Below are positions 32,688 through 41,915 of a DNA stretch of 64,000 bases, one piece after another. The notes under the pieces were generated by a model. The model ran no database searches and was not told the DNA's origin. It saw nothing but the letters and a program-made list of their open reading frames with translations. Positions within the stretch are counted from its first letter, which is position 1; the number at the start of each line of letters is the position of its first letter. The DNA is from Streptomyces cellostaticus (GTDB lineage: Bacteria > Actinomycetota > Actinomycetes > Streptomycetales > Streptomycetaceae). The stretch is taken from NCBI RefSeq assembly GCF_001513965.1, contig NZ_KQ948029.1, forward strand, positions 53,775-117,774, given 5' to 3'. The translations under genes were made by a program, and so were the position numbers.

Positions 32688-33569
32688 ATGGCCAGCGATG
32701 TCGTGATGTTCCCCGGGCAGGGCTCGCAGCGCCTGGGCATGGGCGAGGAGGTGTTCGACGCCTATCCCCGACTGTGCGACAGGGCCGACGAGATCGTCGG
32801 CTACTCCCTGCGCGAGCTGTGCCTCAAGGACCCGCACGGGCTCCTCAACGAGACCTCCTACACACAGCAGGCGATCTACTTCGTCAGCTGCCTGATGTAC
32901 CTGGCGTACGCCGAGGAGTACGGGGACGAGCCGGTGCGGTGCGTGACGGGCCACAGCCTGGGGCTGTACCCGGCGCTCTTCGCGGCCGGCGTCTTCGACC
33001 TCTTCGAGGGGCTCGAGATCGTCTCCAAGCGCGGCGCCCTCATGCAGGAGGCGCGGGACGGGGCGATGGTGGCGGTCCTCGGACCGCAGGCGAACGACAT
33101 CGACGAACACCTCGTCCAACTGGAGTTCTTCGACGTGGACGTGGCCAACTACAACCGCTGGGACCAGGTCGTCCTCAGCGCGGCGAAGCCGCGCCTGGAC
33201 GAGCTGGTGCCGCGGCTGGAGGAGATCGGCCACCGCTGTGTGTGGCTGCCGGTCAGCGGGGCCTTCCACTCCCGCCACATGGAGCCGGCCCGGCGCGAGT
33301 TCGCACGGTTCCTGCGGGAGCGGGAGTTCGCGCCGCCCACCAAGACCGTGGTCTCCACGACGAGCGGCCGGACGCTGGGCGCCCAGCACCTGCTGGAGGA
33401 GATGGTCTTCCAGCTCGTGAAGCCGGTGCGGTGGTGGCAGACCGTGACGTATCTAGCCCGTACGGGACACAAGACCTTCGAAGAGATCGGTCCCGGCCGG
33501 GTGCTGACCAAATTGAGCGCAGAGATCCTCGGCGACGAATCCTCGCCGCAGGCCGAGCCCAGGAAGTGA
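32688..33569 (+). CDS. lkcD: Trans-acting malonyl-CoA acyltransferase
   Basis: A 293-residue discrete AT. It opens with VMFPGQGSQRLGMG, the nucleophile is in GHSLG (Ser90) and GAFHSRHM carries the catalytic His in the AFHS form typical of malonyl-CoA selectivity. It serves all the AT-less modules LkcA, LkcC, LkcF and LkcG. It lies 11 bp after lkcC and shares one base with the lkcE start (TGATG). Confidence 0.94.
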   Translation: MASDVVMFPGQGSQRLGMGEEVFDAYPRLCDRADEIVGYSLRELCLKDPHGLLNETSYTQQAIYFVSCLMYLAYAEEYGDEPVRCVTGHSLGLYPALFAAGVFDLFEGLEIVSKRGALMQEARDGAMVAVLGPQANDIDEHLVQLEFFDVDVANYNRWDQVVLSAAKPRLDELVPRLEEIGHRCVWLPVSGAFHSRHMEPARREFARFLREREFAPPTKTVVSTTSGRTLGAQHLLEEMVFQLVKPVRWWQTVTYLARTGHKTFEEIGPGRVLTKLSAEILGDESSPQAEPRK

Positions 33570-34885
33570 TGACCGTGGAAACAACAAACAGCAGGATCGC
33601 CGTGATCGGTGGCGGCGGCTCCGGCTCCGTCGCGGCCTGGCTGCTGGCCCGAAAGCACGACGTCACCCTCTTCGAGGCGGGCGAGTACCTGGGCGGGCAC
33701 GCCTACAGCCACCCGGTCGAGACGGACCAGGGCACCCTCCACGTGGACATGGGCGTGGAGCACTTCAACGAGAAGCTCTCGCCCAACCTGTTCCGGCTGC
33801 TGAGCGACTTCGGCATCGGCACCTACGTCGCCCCGTCCTCCGTGCACGTGGACTTCCCCGGCGAGCAGCAGTCGTGGAACAACCTCAACTTCCTCGGCGA
33901 GCTGCGTGAGGAGCTGCACGAGGAGTTCGACCGGTTCCACCAGGAGATGAACCAGCTGCCCACCTCGGGCGACGACTCGTACAAGAACATGAGCATCGGC
34001 GAGTACCTGGACAAGAACGGGTACTCCAAGAGCTTCAAGTACAAGGCGATGAACCCGATCCTGAGCATCTACTCGGGCTGCCACGCGCCGTCCCTCGACT
34101 ACAACCTCATGTACGTCGCGCTGTCGTTCAGCATGAACCTGCTTTCCTTCTTCTCCGCCGGGTACTGGCGCAAGGCCGAGGGCGGCATCCACGGCTACCT
34201 GGCCAGGATCGAGAGCGAGCTGGGCGACCGCATCCGGCTGAACACGCCCGTCGAAGCCGTCATCCCGACGGACTCCGGGGCGACGGTGGTGGCCGGCGGG
34301 CAGGAGCACCAGTTCGACCAGGTCGTGTTCGCCACGCACGCGGACGTGACGCTGCGGCTGCTGCGCACCTCCGAACCGCAGTACCGGGAACTGCTCGGGG
34401 ACTTCGCGTACGTGCCGGTCGAGAGCGTGCTGCACCAGGACGAGAGCTGGCTCAGCCCGGTGGGCGGCGAGGCCTACTGCCAGTTCCGGATGCCGGAGGG
34501 CTTCGAACTCGCCCGCGCCGAGGAGCAGATGGGCAGCCTCACCCGCAACTGCAACGTGCTGTACCCCTACCGGAACGTCGACTCGCCCATCCTGATCACC
34601 TTCGACCCGCAGGAGGAGGTCGACGCCGAGCGCGTCATCGTCCGCCGCAAGTGGAAGCTTCCCCAGCTCCGTCCGGCCGACGTGCGCCGCAAGAAGCGGC
34701 TCAGCGAGATCCAGGGCCGGAACAACCTCTGGTTCTGCGGCACCGACACCAGCGTCACCGGGCACGAGGGCGCGATCGTCTCCGGCATGGTGATCGCGGA
34801 CCGGCTGGGCGTTTCGCACCCCTTCGCGGACGACGCCCCCGCCGCCGGGCAGTTCCGCGGCATCAAGGAATTCATGGGTGTATGA
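33569..34885 (+). CDS. lkcE: Flavin-dependent amine oxidase, lankacidin macrocyclase
   Basis: A 438-residue FAD enzyme of the monoamine oxidase superfamily. The dinucleotide fold IAVIGGGGSGSVAA at residues 10-23 is followed by TLFEAGEYLGGHA, and the C-terminal FAD site is in LWFCGTDTSVTGHEGAIVSG. In S. rochei LkcE oxidises the glycine-derived amide to an N-acyl-imine and drives an intramolecular Mannich closure to the 17-membered carbocycle. The same fold and cluster position support the same role. It has no signal peptide and so acts in the cytoplasm before export. Confidence 0.93.
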   Translation: MTVETTNSRIAVIGGGGSGSVAAWLLARKHDVTLFEAGEYLGGHAYSHPVETDQGTLHVDMGVEHFNEKLSPNLFRLLSDFGIGTYVAPSSVHVDFPGEQQSWNNLNFLGELREELHEEFDRFHQEMNQLPTSGDDSYKNMSIGEYLDKNGYSKSFKYKAMNPILSIYSGCHAPSLDYNLMYVALSFSMNLLSFFSAGYWRKAEGGIHGYLARIESELGDRIRLNTPVEAVIPTDSGATVVAGGQEHQFDQVVFATHADVTLRLLRTSEPQYRELLGDFAYVPVESVLHQDESWLSPVGGEAYCQFRMPEGFELARAEEQMGSLTRNCNVLYPYRNVDSPILITFDPQEEVDAERVIVRRKWKLPQLRPADVRRKKRLSEIQGRNNLWFCGTDTSVTGHEGAIVSGMVIADRLGVSHPFADDAPAAGQFRGIKEFMGV

Positions 34886-34931
34886 GCGAACACCTCCGGC
34901 CTGCCGTCACTTTCTCAAACGGGGATGACCC

Positions 34932-37900
34932 ATGGAATCGCTAGCACCTCGGTACCAGGACTTCGCTGCCCTCGCCGCCTCGGACGTGCCCGCTGGGCAG
35001 GCCGGCACCACGGTCGTGGTCACCGACCGGGCGGACATCGCGTCGGCGGCCCGCTCCATCGGCGCCGAGTGCTGGTACGCCGACCCCGCCACGGAGAACG
35101 AGGACCGGTTCGGGCAGGAACTGCGACGGCGCGTCGCCCTCCCCCAAGCTCTCGGCTCCGCTCGAGCAGGGGGGACCCCCAGCACCACCCTGGTGGTGGC
35201 CTGGGGCGACGGGCCGTCCGGCGGCACGCCGGAGTACGGCGCGGCGGTGAGGTTCGCCCGCGCCGCCCTGGCCCTGCTCCAGGCCGTGCGCGAGTCGGGG
35301 CGCCGCATCCACCTCGTCACGCTGTCCCGTGCGGCCGACGTACTCCCCTCGCTGCTCGACGGCATGGCCCGGACGGCCGCGCTGGAATGCCCGCTCGTCC
35401 ACACGGCGGTCGAGTGCGGTGACCGCGTCACCGACGAGCGGCTGCGCGCGTGGATCGCGGCCGGTGCCGGCCACCCGGGGGCTGTGCTGCGAGCCGAGGG
35501 CGACCGGATCGCGCGCCTCGACCACGCGCCGCAGCCGCTGGACGGCGTGCGGCCGCGCGAGGTGTTCGGCGACGGCGACCCCGTCGTGGTCATCGGCGGC
35601 ACCGGGGGCATCGGACGTCAGCTGTGCCGGTACCTGAGCCGGCACTGCGGCGCCCAGGTGTTCGTCCTCGGACGCGGCACGCCCGGCCCCGAGGCGCAGG
35701 CGGCGCTGAAGGAAGCGGGCGTGCGCAGCTACCTCGGCGCCCCGGCCCACGAGTTCGAGGCGCTCGACGGCGCGCTGCGCTACATCCACGACCGGTTCGG
35801 GCCGGTCAAGGCCGTGTTCAACCTGGCCGGAGTGCTGGACGACTGCCTGCTGTACAACCTGACCCCCGACCGCCTGGAGAACGTCCTGCGGCCGAAGGTG
35901 GCCACCGCCCTCAACCTGGCGGCCCTGACCGGCCCGCACCGGCCCGGCACGGTGGTGCACTTCAGCTCGCTGACGAGCGTCACGGGAAACGTCGGCCAGG
36001 CGGCCTACGGAGCGGCCAACGCGTTCCTCGACCGGCTGTCCGCGCACCGGCCCGACTGGTACAGCATCAACTGGGGCCTGTGGGACACCGACGGCATGCA
36101 GATGCCGGACGACGGCTCCGGGCTGCGGGCGATGCCCGCCGAGCAGGCCTGCGACGCGCTGATGTCGGCCCTCGCCACCGGGACGCGTCACCTGGTCGTC
36201 TACGACGGGCAGCTGCGCCTCGCCACCGACGCCGAACCGCCGGCCGCGTCACCGGGCGTCGCCGCGGGCGTACCCGCCGGGGCCGGTTCCCCCGCGGACC
36301 TGCTCGCCGGTACGACCCAGTGGCTGCGCGAACTCATCGTCCGCCACAGCGGCCTGCGGCAGCTGCGCGACGACGACAACCTGCTGGACGCGGGGCTCGA
36401 CAGCGTGGGCAGCATCCGCGTCAGCAGGGACATCGAGACCCGCCTGGACATCACCGGGTCGTCCCGGCTGAGCCGCGCGGTCCTCTTCGAGTACCCGACG
36501 GTCGCGGCGCTCGGCGCGCACCTGGTCGAGAACTTCGCCGCCGAGCTGGACACCTTCCTCGCCCGTGAGCAGCCGCAGGCACCGGAGCCCGCCGCGGCCC
36601 CCGCGCCCGTGGCAGCCCCGGCGCCTTTCGCGGCCACGACCCCGACCCGACCCTCCACGGAGCGAGGGGAGTCCGGGTCCCCGGCGGACGTGCCCGAGGA
36701 CGCCCCCGCGGCCGATGCCTACCGCCCCGACGACATCGCCATCATCGGCATGGCCGGGGAGTTCCCCGGCGGCGCCGACACCGAGGCGTTCTGGCAGGCG
36801 CTGCTGAGGGGCGACGACGCGGTACAGGTGATACCCGGCGAGCGCTGGGACTGGCGCGAGAACCACTCCTTCTCGCCGGACGAGCCGGGCACCTCCTACG
36901 GCCGCCACGGCGGATTCCTCGACCACGCCCTGGACTTCGACCCCGTCTTCTTCAACATCGCGCCCCTGGAGGCGCGGTTCATGGACCCGCAGGAGCGTCG
37001 CTTCCTGCAGTCCGTCTACCACGCCCTGGAGGACGCCGGGCACTTCGCCCGGCCGACCGACGACGTGGGCGTCTTCGTGGCCGCCATGTTCGGCCACTAC
37101 CAGGACCTCACCGCTCCCGAGCGGGTGATCGGCAGTTCGTTCGCCGCCATCGCCAACCGGGTCTCCTACGCCTTCGACCTGCACGGCCCCAGCGTCGCCC
37201 TGGACACCATGTGCTCCGGCGGGCTCACCGCCCTGCACCTCGCCGTCCGCAGCATCCGCTCCGGGGACTGCGCGCTGGCCGTGGCCGGCGGCGTCAACCT
37301 CATGACCCACCCGGGGAAGTACCGCCTGCTGTCCGAGGGCAAGTTCCTCAGCCCCACCGGCCACTGCCAGGCCTTCGGAGTGGAGGCCGACGGCTACGTC
37401 CCCGGTGAGGGAACCGCCGCCGTGGTCCTCAAGCCGCTGTCCGAGGCGCTGCGGGACGGGGACCGGGTGCACGCCGTCATCCGGGCGACGGCGGTGAACT
37501 CCGGCGGCAGGACGGCCGGCTTCACCGTGCCGTCCGAACGCGCCCAGCGCCGCGTGATCACCTCGGCCCTGGCCGAAGCGGAGATCGAACCGGCCGCGGT
37601 GACCTACGTCGAGGCACACGGCACGGGCACCCGGCTCGGCGACCCGATCGAGGCGCGCGCGCTGCGCCAGGCCTACGGCGGGCCCGAACAGGGCCGCGCC
37701 TACCTGGGCTCGGTGAAGAGCAACATCGGCCACCTGGAGTCCGCCGCGGCGATGGCCGGACTCGTCAAGGTCGTCAAGCAGCTCGCCCACCGGACCCTGG
37801 CGCCCACCCTGCACTGCGCACTCGAAAACCCCGACCTGCACCTCGAGGACTCGCGTTTCGCCCTGGTCAAGGAGACCCTGCCCTGGCCCAAGGGCAGCGG

Positions 37901-40900
37901 TCCCGTGCGCTTCGCCGGACTGAGCTCGTTCGGCGCCGGCGGCGCCAACGGGCACGCGATCATCCAGGAGTTCGTGGCACCCCGCCCGGCCGGCCCCGTC
38001 CCCGAGTTCCCGCGCTACTTCATCCCGCTCTCCGGGCGGGACGAGGCCGCCGTGCGACGGCGCGCCGAGGACCTGCTCGCCGCGCTGCGCGACGCGCCCG
38101 ACACGGCCTCGTACCTGTACGGGCTGAGCTACACCCTGTGCTGCGCCAGGCAGCACTTCCGGGTCCGGCGCGGCTACTGGGCCACGAGCGTGCAGCAGCT
38201 GGCCGGCCTGCTCCGCAGCGCCGACGGGACCTCCCCGGCCGCCCCACCGGCCGGCGACCCCTGGGCCAGGGCGGCGTCGGCGTACCAGGGCGGCGAGAAC
38301 CCCGACTTCACGGAGCTGTTCCCGGTCCGCATGCTGGTGGACGCCCCGCTCTACCCCTTCGCCGCCGAGCGCTACGTGGCCGACACGCTCGACCACGCGA
38401 ACCGGCCGCCCGCCCGCGCGGCCGTTGCCGCGCCGGCCCTGCGCGGCACGGCCGGCGACGCCGCCGAACTGCTGCTCACTCCGGTGTGGCGGCCGAGCCC
38501 GGCGAACGCCCCGGCCGACACCCCGGTGCCGTACGTCCTCGTCCTCACCGACCGCGGCCGAGAACACCGGCTTCCCGACCCGCCCGAGGGGACCCGGCTG
38601 ATCCGGGTGACCCCCGGTGACGCGCCGGTCATCGAGCCGGACCGGATCGAGCTGCCCGACGGCGACGAGGCCGCCGCCCGGCGCGCCCTGGAACACCTCA
38701 CCGGCGAACTGGGCCTGGAACACCTGTACTGGGTGGATCTCAGGCGCGAGGGGACGGTGGCCTCGCAGCTGTCCTTCGCCAAGGCCCTGCAGGGCTGCCG
38801 CACCCCGTCCACGGTCCTCGGCGTGACCCACGAGACCGACACGGCCGACGTGCGTACCTGGGCCGGATTCCTGCACGGACTGGCGGAGGAGAACCCGCAT
38901 GTCCGCACCGTCCAGGCCCGCCGCACCGGTACCGGTGACGCGCTCGCCGACGGCTGGGAGCCCCTGCTGGACGAACTGCGTGCCGCCCGCCGTCCGCTCA
39001 CCGAGGTCAGGTGGGCAGGCGGAACCCGCCAGACGCGCGAGCTGACGGAACTCGGCCTTGCCGACGGCGTCCGGCTGCGCACCGGGGGGACCTACCTCCT
39101 CACGGGCGGCCTGGGCAAGGTCGGCCGGGCCATCGCCGAACTCCTGACCGAGCGGTACCGGGCCACGGTCATCGCCGTCGGCCGCTCCGCGCCGGACGCC
39201 GGGCAGCGGCAGTGGATCGCCGCGTCGCCGGGGCTGCACTACGAGCAGGCGGACATCGTCTCCGCGGCCCGGACCCGGGAACTGATCGAGAAGATCCGCG
39301 AACGCTTCGGCGGCCTCGACGGAGTCATCCACTCGGCCGGCGTCATCAGGGACGCCCTGGTGCAGAACAAGACGGCCGAGGACGCGGAGGCGGTGCTCGC
39401 CCCGAAGGTGCAGGGCACGCTGAACCTGGACCGGTACACCGCCGAGCTGCGCCTGGACTTCTTCTGCGTCTTCTCCTCCATCTCCAGCGTCATGGGCAAC
39501 ACCGGGCAGAGCGACTACATCGCCGCCAACCGCTTCCTCGACGAGTTCGCGGCCGAACGCGCCCGGCGCGTGGCGGACGGCGAGCGCAGCGGCCTGAGCC
39601 TGTCGGTCAACTGGCCGCTGTGGCTGGACGCCGAGGACGAACGGCGCGAGCAGTACGAGGCGCTCGCCGGATTCCTGCGCGGCCAGTTCGGGATGGAGCC
39701 GCTCTCCTCACGGCGCGGCGCGGAGCTGTTCCTCGACCTGCTGGACGGCCTGCCCGAGGCATGCCACCAGGTCATTCCCTGTGTCGGCGACGTGCAGCGG
39801 ATGCGGCAGCGGCTGCTGCCCGGCGCCGCCCCGGCCGTCCGGAGCCAGGCCCCCCGCCCCGGCGCGACGCTGGAGGACATCGGGGAACGGCTCGTGGAAC
39901 TGGTGCGCGCCCGCACCGGCCTGCGACCGGAGGACATCCCCTACGACCGCACCTGGGGCGATCTCGGCTACGACTCGGTCATGCTCCAGCAGCTGGCCCG
40001 GGAACTGGGCCCGCAGTTCGGCGTGGAGACCCCGCCCAACGCCCTCTTCAAATACAGCAGCATCGCCTCGCTGAGCGCCTATCTGAGGGACCAGGGCGCA
40101 GCGGGCGTACCGGACGAGGGCCAGGCGGACAGCGCGCCGCAGCCGTCCCCGGCCGCCGCCGGCGAGCAGGACACCGGACGCGGCCGGTACGCCGTGATCG
40201 GGATGAGCGGCATCATGCCCGGAGGCGCGGACCTGGCGGACTTCTGGCAGCTGCTCGTCGAGAACGGCAGCGCCATCCGCGCGGTCGACCGCTGGAAGGA
40301 CCGCGAAAAGCAGTACTTCGCGGGCACCATCGACGGGTTCGACGCGTTCGACCACTCCTTCTTCGGGCTCTCCGCCCGGGAAGCGATGCTCATGGACCCG
40401 CAGCACCGGCTCTTCCTGCAGAGCGCCTACAACGCCCTGCTCGACGCCGGCTACGCGCCCGGAGCGCTGCGGGAGGTGGGCGTCTTCGCCGGCGTGCAGT
40501 TCAGCGAGTACCAGACGGCGTTGCAGCACAGCGAGGACTGGGCCCACCCGTACACCGTCACGGGCAACGCGCACGCCATGCTCGCCAACCGCGTGTCCCA
40601 CCTGCTCGACTTCACCGGCCCGAGCCAGACGGTCGACACCGCCTGCTCCAGCGGCCTGGTGGCGCTGAACCGGGGCGTGCTCTCGCTCGCGGCGGGGGAG
40701 TGCGACGTGGCTCTCGTGGGCGCCGTCAGCGTGCTCGTCGACCCGGCCGCCACCGATGCGGCGAGCAAACTGGGGGTGCTCTCGCCCGACTTCCGCTGCG
40801 CCACCTTCGACAAGGACGCCAACGGCTATGTGCGGGCGGAGGGCGTGGGCTGTGTCGTGGTCAAGCGGCTCGCCGACGCCGTGCGGGACGGCGACGCCGT

Positions 40901-41876
40901 GCTCGCGGTGATCGAGGGGGTGGCCGAGAACCACGACGGCCGCTCCAACTCGCTGACCGCTCCCAACCCCGAGGCGCAGGTCGCCCTGCTGAACAAGGTC
41001 TACACACCGGAGCTGGCCGCCCGGGTCTCGCACATCGAGGCGCACGGCACCGGCACGAACCTGGGCGACCCCATCGAGGTCAGCGCGCTGCGCACCGCGT
41101 TCGGTGCGCTGGCCCCGCACCGTGAGCCGGGCAGCATCACGCTGGGCGCGGTGAAGACCAACGTGGGCCACCTGGAGCCGGCCGCCGGGATGGCCGGGCT
41201 GCTGAAGCTGCTGCTGTGCCTGCGCCATCACCGCCTGCCGGCGAACATCAACTTCAAGGAGCCCAACCCGCTCGTCGAGCTGGACGGTTCGCCGTTCCGG
41301 CTGCTGCTGGAGAACGAGCGGTGGCAGCAGAGCGCACCGCTGGTGGCCGGCGTCAGCTCCTTCGGGTTCGGCGGGTCCAACGCGCACGTGGTCCTCTCCG
41401 AGGCGCCCGTCCCGCCACCGGCCCGCAAGGCGTCGCGGCCGCACTGGCTCATCACGCTCAGCGCCCGCTCCGCCGCCTCGCTCACCCGGATGCGGGACAG
41501 CCTGCTGGAGTGGCTGCGCGGCCCCGAGGCGGAGCGCGCGGACCTCGCGGACGTCGCCCACACCCTGGCGGCCGGCCGCGACCACTTCGAGTACCGCACG
41601 GCCTGGATCGTCTCCAGCATCCCGGAGCTGCGTCGGCGGCTCGAGGAGGCCCGGCCCGAGGAGGTGGCCAAGTGCCGGCCGCAGCGGCTGACCACGCACC
41701 CGGTGACGCTGCCGGACGCGGCGGATCCCGGCCACCGCGAGGCCCTGGAGGCCCTACGGGCCCGATACGTGGAGGGGGAGGAGTTCGCATGGGAAACGAT
41801 GTTCGACGACGGGCAGTTCAGCCGGCTGCATCTGCCGGGCTACGCGTTCGAACAGAACCGGTTCTGGTTCGAGTGA
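34932..41876 (+). CDS. lkcF: Trans-AT PKS, two modules (KR-ACP-KS-KR-ACP-KS)
   Basis: A 2314-residue PKS without AT. KR1 has GGTGGIG near residue 222, an LDD motif (B-type) and an SSLTSV...YGAAN active site. ACP1 has GLDSV (Ser491). KS1 has DTMCSGG (Cys761), EAHGTGT and GHLESAA. KR2 has GGLGKVG, SSISSV and DYIAAN. ACP2 has GYDSVM (Ser1682). KS2 has DTACSSG (Cys1905), EAHGTGT and GHLEPAAG. Residues about 70-84 are encoded by a copy of a common Streptomyces intergenic palindrome (35139-35182), kept in frame. The protein ends in the usual docking-like GYAFEQNRFWFE. It starts 46 bp after lkcE. Confidence 0.92.
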   Translation: MESLAPRYQDFAALAASDVPAGQAGTTVVVTDRADIASAARSIGAECWYADPATENEDRFGQELRRRVALPQALGSARAGGTPSTTLVVAWGDGPSGGTPEYGAAVRFARAALALLQAVRESGRRIHLVTLSRAADVLPSLLDGMARTAALECPLVHTAVECGDRVTDERLRAWIAAGAGHPGAVLRAEGDRIARLDHAPQPLDGVRPREVFGDGDPVVVIGGTGGIGRQLCRYLSRHCGAQVFVLGRGTPGPEAQAALKEAGVRSYLGAPAHEFEALDGALRYIHDRFGPVKAVFNLAGVLDDCLLYNLTPDRLENVLRPKVATALNLAALTGPHRPGTVVHFSSLTSVTGNVGQAAYGAANAFLDRLSAHRPDWYSINWGLWDTDGMQMPDDGSGLRAMPAEQACDALMSALATGTRHLVVYDGQLRLATDAEPPAASPGVAAGVPAGAGSPADLLAGTTQWLRELIVRHSGLRQLRDDDNLLDAGLDSVGSIRVSRDIETRLDITGSSRLSRAVLFEYPTVAALGAHLVENFAAELDTFLAREQPQAPEPAAAPAPVAAPAPFAATTPTRPSTERGESGSPADVPEDAPAADAYRPDDIAIIGMAGEFPGGADTEAFWQALLRGDDAVQVIPGERWDWRENHSFSPDEPGTSYGRHGGFLDHALDFDPVFFNIAPLEARFMDPQERRFLQSVYHALEDAGHFARPTDDVGVFVAAMFGHYQDLTAPERVIGSSFAAIANRVSYAFDLHGPSVALDTMCSGGLTALHLAVRSIRSGDCALAVAGGVNLMTHPGKYRLLSEGKFLSPTGHCQAFGVEADGYVPGEGTAAVVLKPLSEALRDGDRVHAVIRATAVNSGGRTAGFTVPSERAQRRVITSALAEAEIEPAAVTYVEAHGTGTRLGDPIEARALRQAYGGPEQGRAYLGSVKSNIGHLESAAAMAGLVKVVKQLAHRTLAPTLHCALENPDLHLEDSRFALVKETLPWPKGSGPVRFAGLSSFGAGGANGHAIIQEFVAPRPAGPVPEFPRYFIPLSGRDEAAVRRRAEDLLAALRDAPDTASYLYGLSYTLCCARQHFRVRRGYWATSVQQLAGLLRSADGTSPAAPPAGDPWARAASAYQGGENPDFTELFPVRMLVDAPLYPFAAERYVADTLDHANRPPARAAVAAPALRGTAGDAAELLLTPVWRPSPANAPADTPVPYVLVLTDRGREHRLPDPPEGTRLIRVTPGDAPVIEPDRIELPDGDEAAARRALEHLTGELGLEHLYWVDLRREGTVASQLSFAKALQGCRTPSTVLGVTHETDTADVRTWAGFLHGLAEENPHVRTVQARRTGTGDALADGWEPLLDELRAARRPLTEVRWAGGTRQTRELTELGLADGVRLRTGGTYLLTGGLGKVGRAIAELLTERYRATVIAVGRSAPDAGQRQWIAASPGLHYEQADIVSAARTRELIEKIRERFGGLDGVIHSAGVIRDALVQNKTAEDAEAVLAPKVQGTLNLDRYTAELRLDFFCVFSSISSVMGNTGQSDYIAANRFLDEFAAERARRVADGERSGLSLSVNWPLWLDAEDERREQYEALAGFLRGQFGMEPLSSRRGAELFLDLLDGLPEACHQVIPCVGDVQRMRQRLLPGAAPAVRSQAPRPGATLEDIGERLVELVRARTGLRPEDIPYDRTWGDLGYDSVMLQQLARELGPQFGVETPPNALFKYSSIASLSAYLRDQGAAGVPDEGQADSAPQPSPAAAGEQDTGRGRYAVIGMSGIMPGGADLADFWQLLVENGSAIRAVDRWKDREKQYFAGTIDGFDAFDHSFFGLSAREAMLMDPQHRLFLQSAYNALLDAGYAPGALREVGVFAGVQFSEYQTALQHSEDWAHPYTVTGNAHAMLANRVSHLLDFTGPSQTVDTACSSGLVALNRGVLSLAAGECDVALVGAVSVLVDPAATDAASKLGVLSPDFRCATFDKDANGYVRAEGVGCVVVKRLADAVRDGDAVLAVIEGVAENHDGRSNSLTAPNPEAQVALLNKVYTPELAARVSHIEAHGTGTNLGDPIEVSALRTAFGALAPHREPGSITLGAVKTNVGHLEPAAGMAGLLKLLLCLRHHRLPANINFKEPNPLVELDGSPFRLLLENERWQQSAPLVAGVSSFGFGGSNAHVVLSEAPVPPPARKASRPHWLITLSARSAASLTRMRDSLLEWLRGPEAERADLADVAHTLAAGRDHFEYRTAWIVSSIPELRRRLEEARPEEVAKCRPQRLTTHPVTLPDAADPGHREALEALRARYVEGEEFAWETMFDDGQFSRLHLPGYAFEQNRFWFE
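35139..35182. repeat. Streptomyces-type dispersed palindrome inside lkcF
   Basis: A CCCCC run (35141-35145), AAGCTCTCGGCTCCGCTCGAGCA and a GGGGGG run (35169-35174) followed by ACCCCC. The arms can fold as an imperfect hairpin. From memory this exact pattern recurs in intergenic DNA of many Streptomyces. Here it adds about 15 in-frame residues (LPQALGSARAGGTPS) to the structural part of KR1. Confidence 0.7.
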
Positions 41877-41915
41877 CCGGTACCGGCAAGGCAACGGCGC
41901 GCCAGGAAATCGAGA

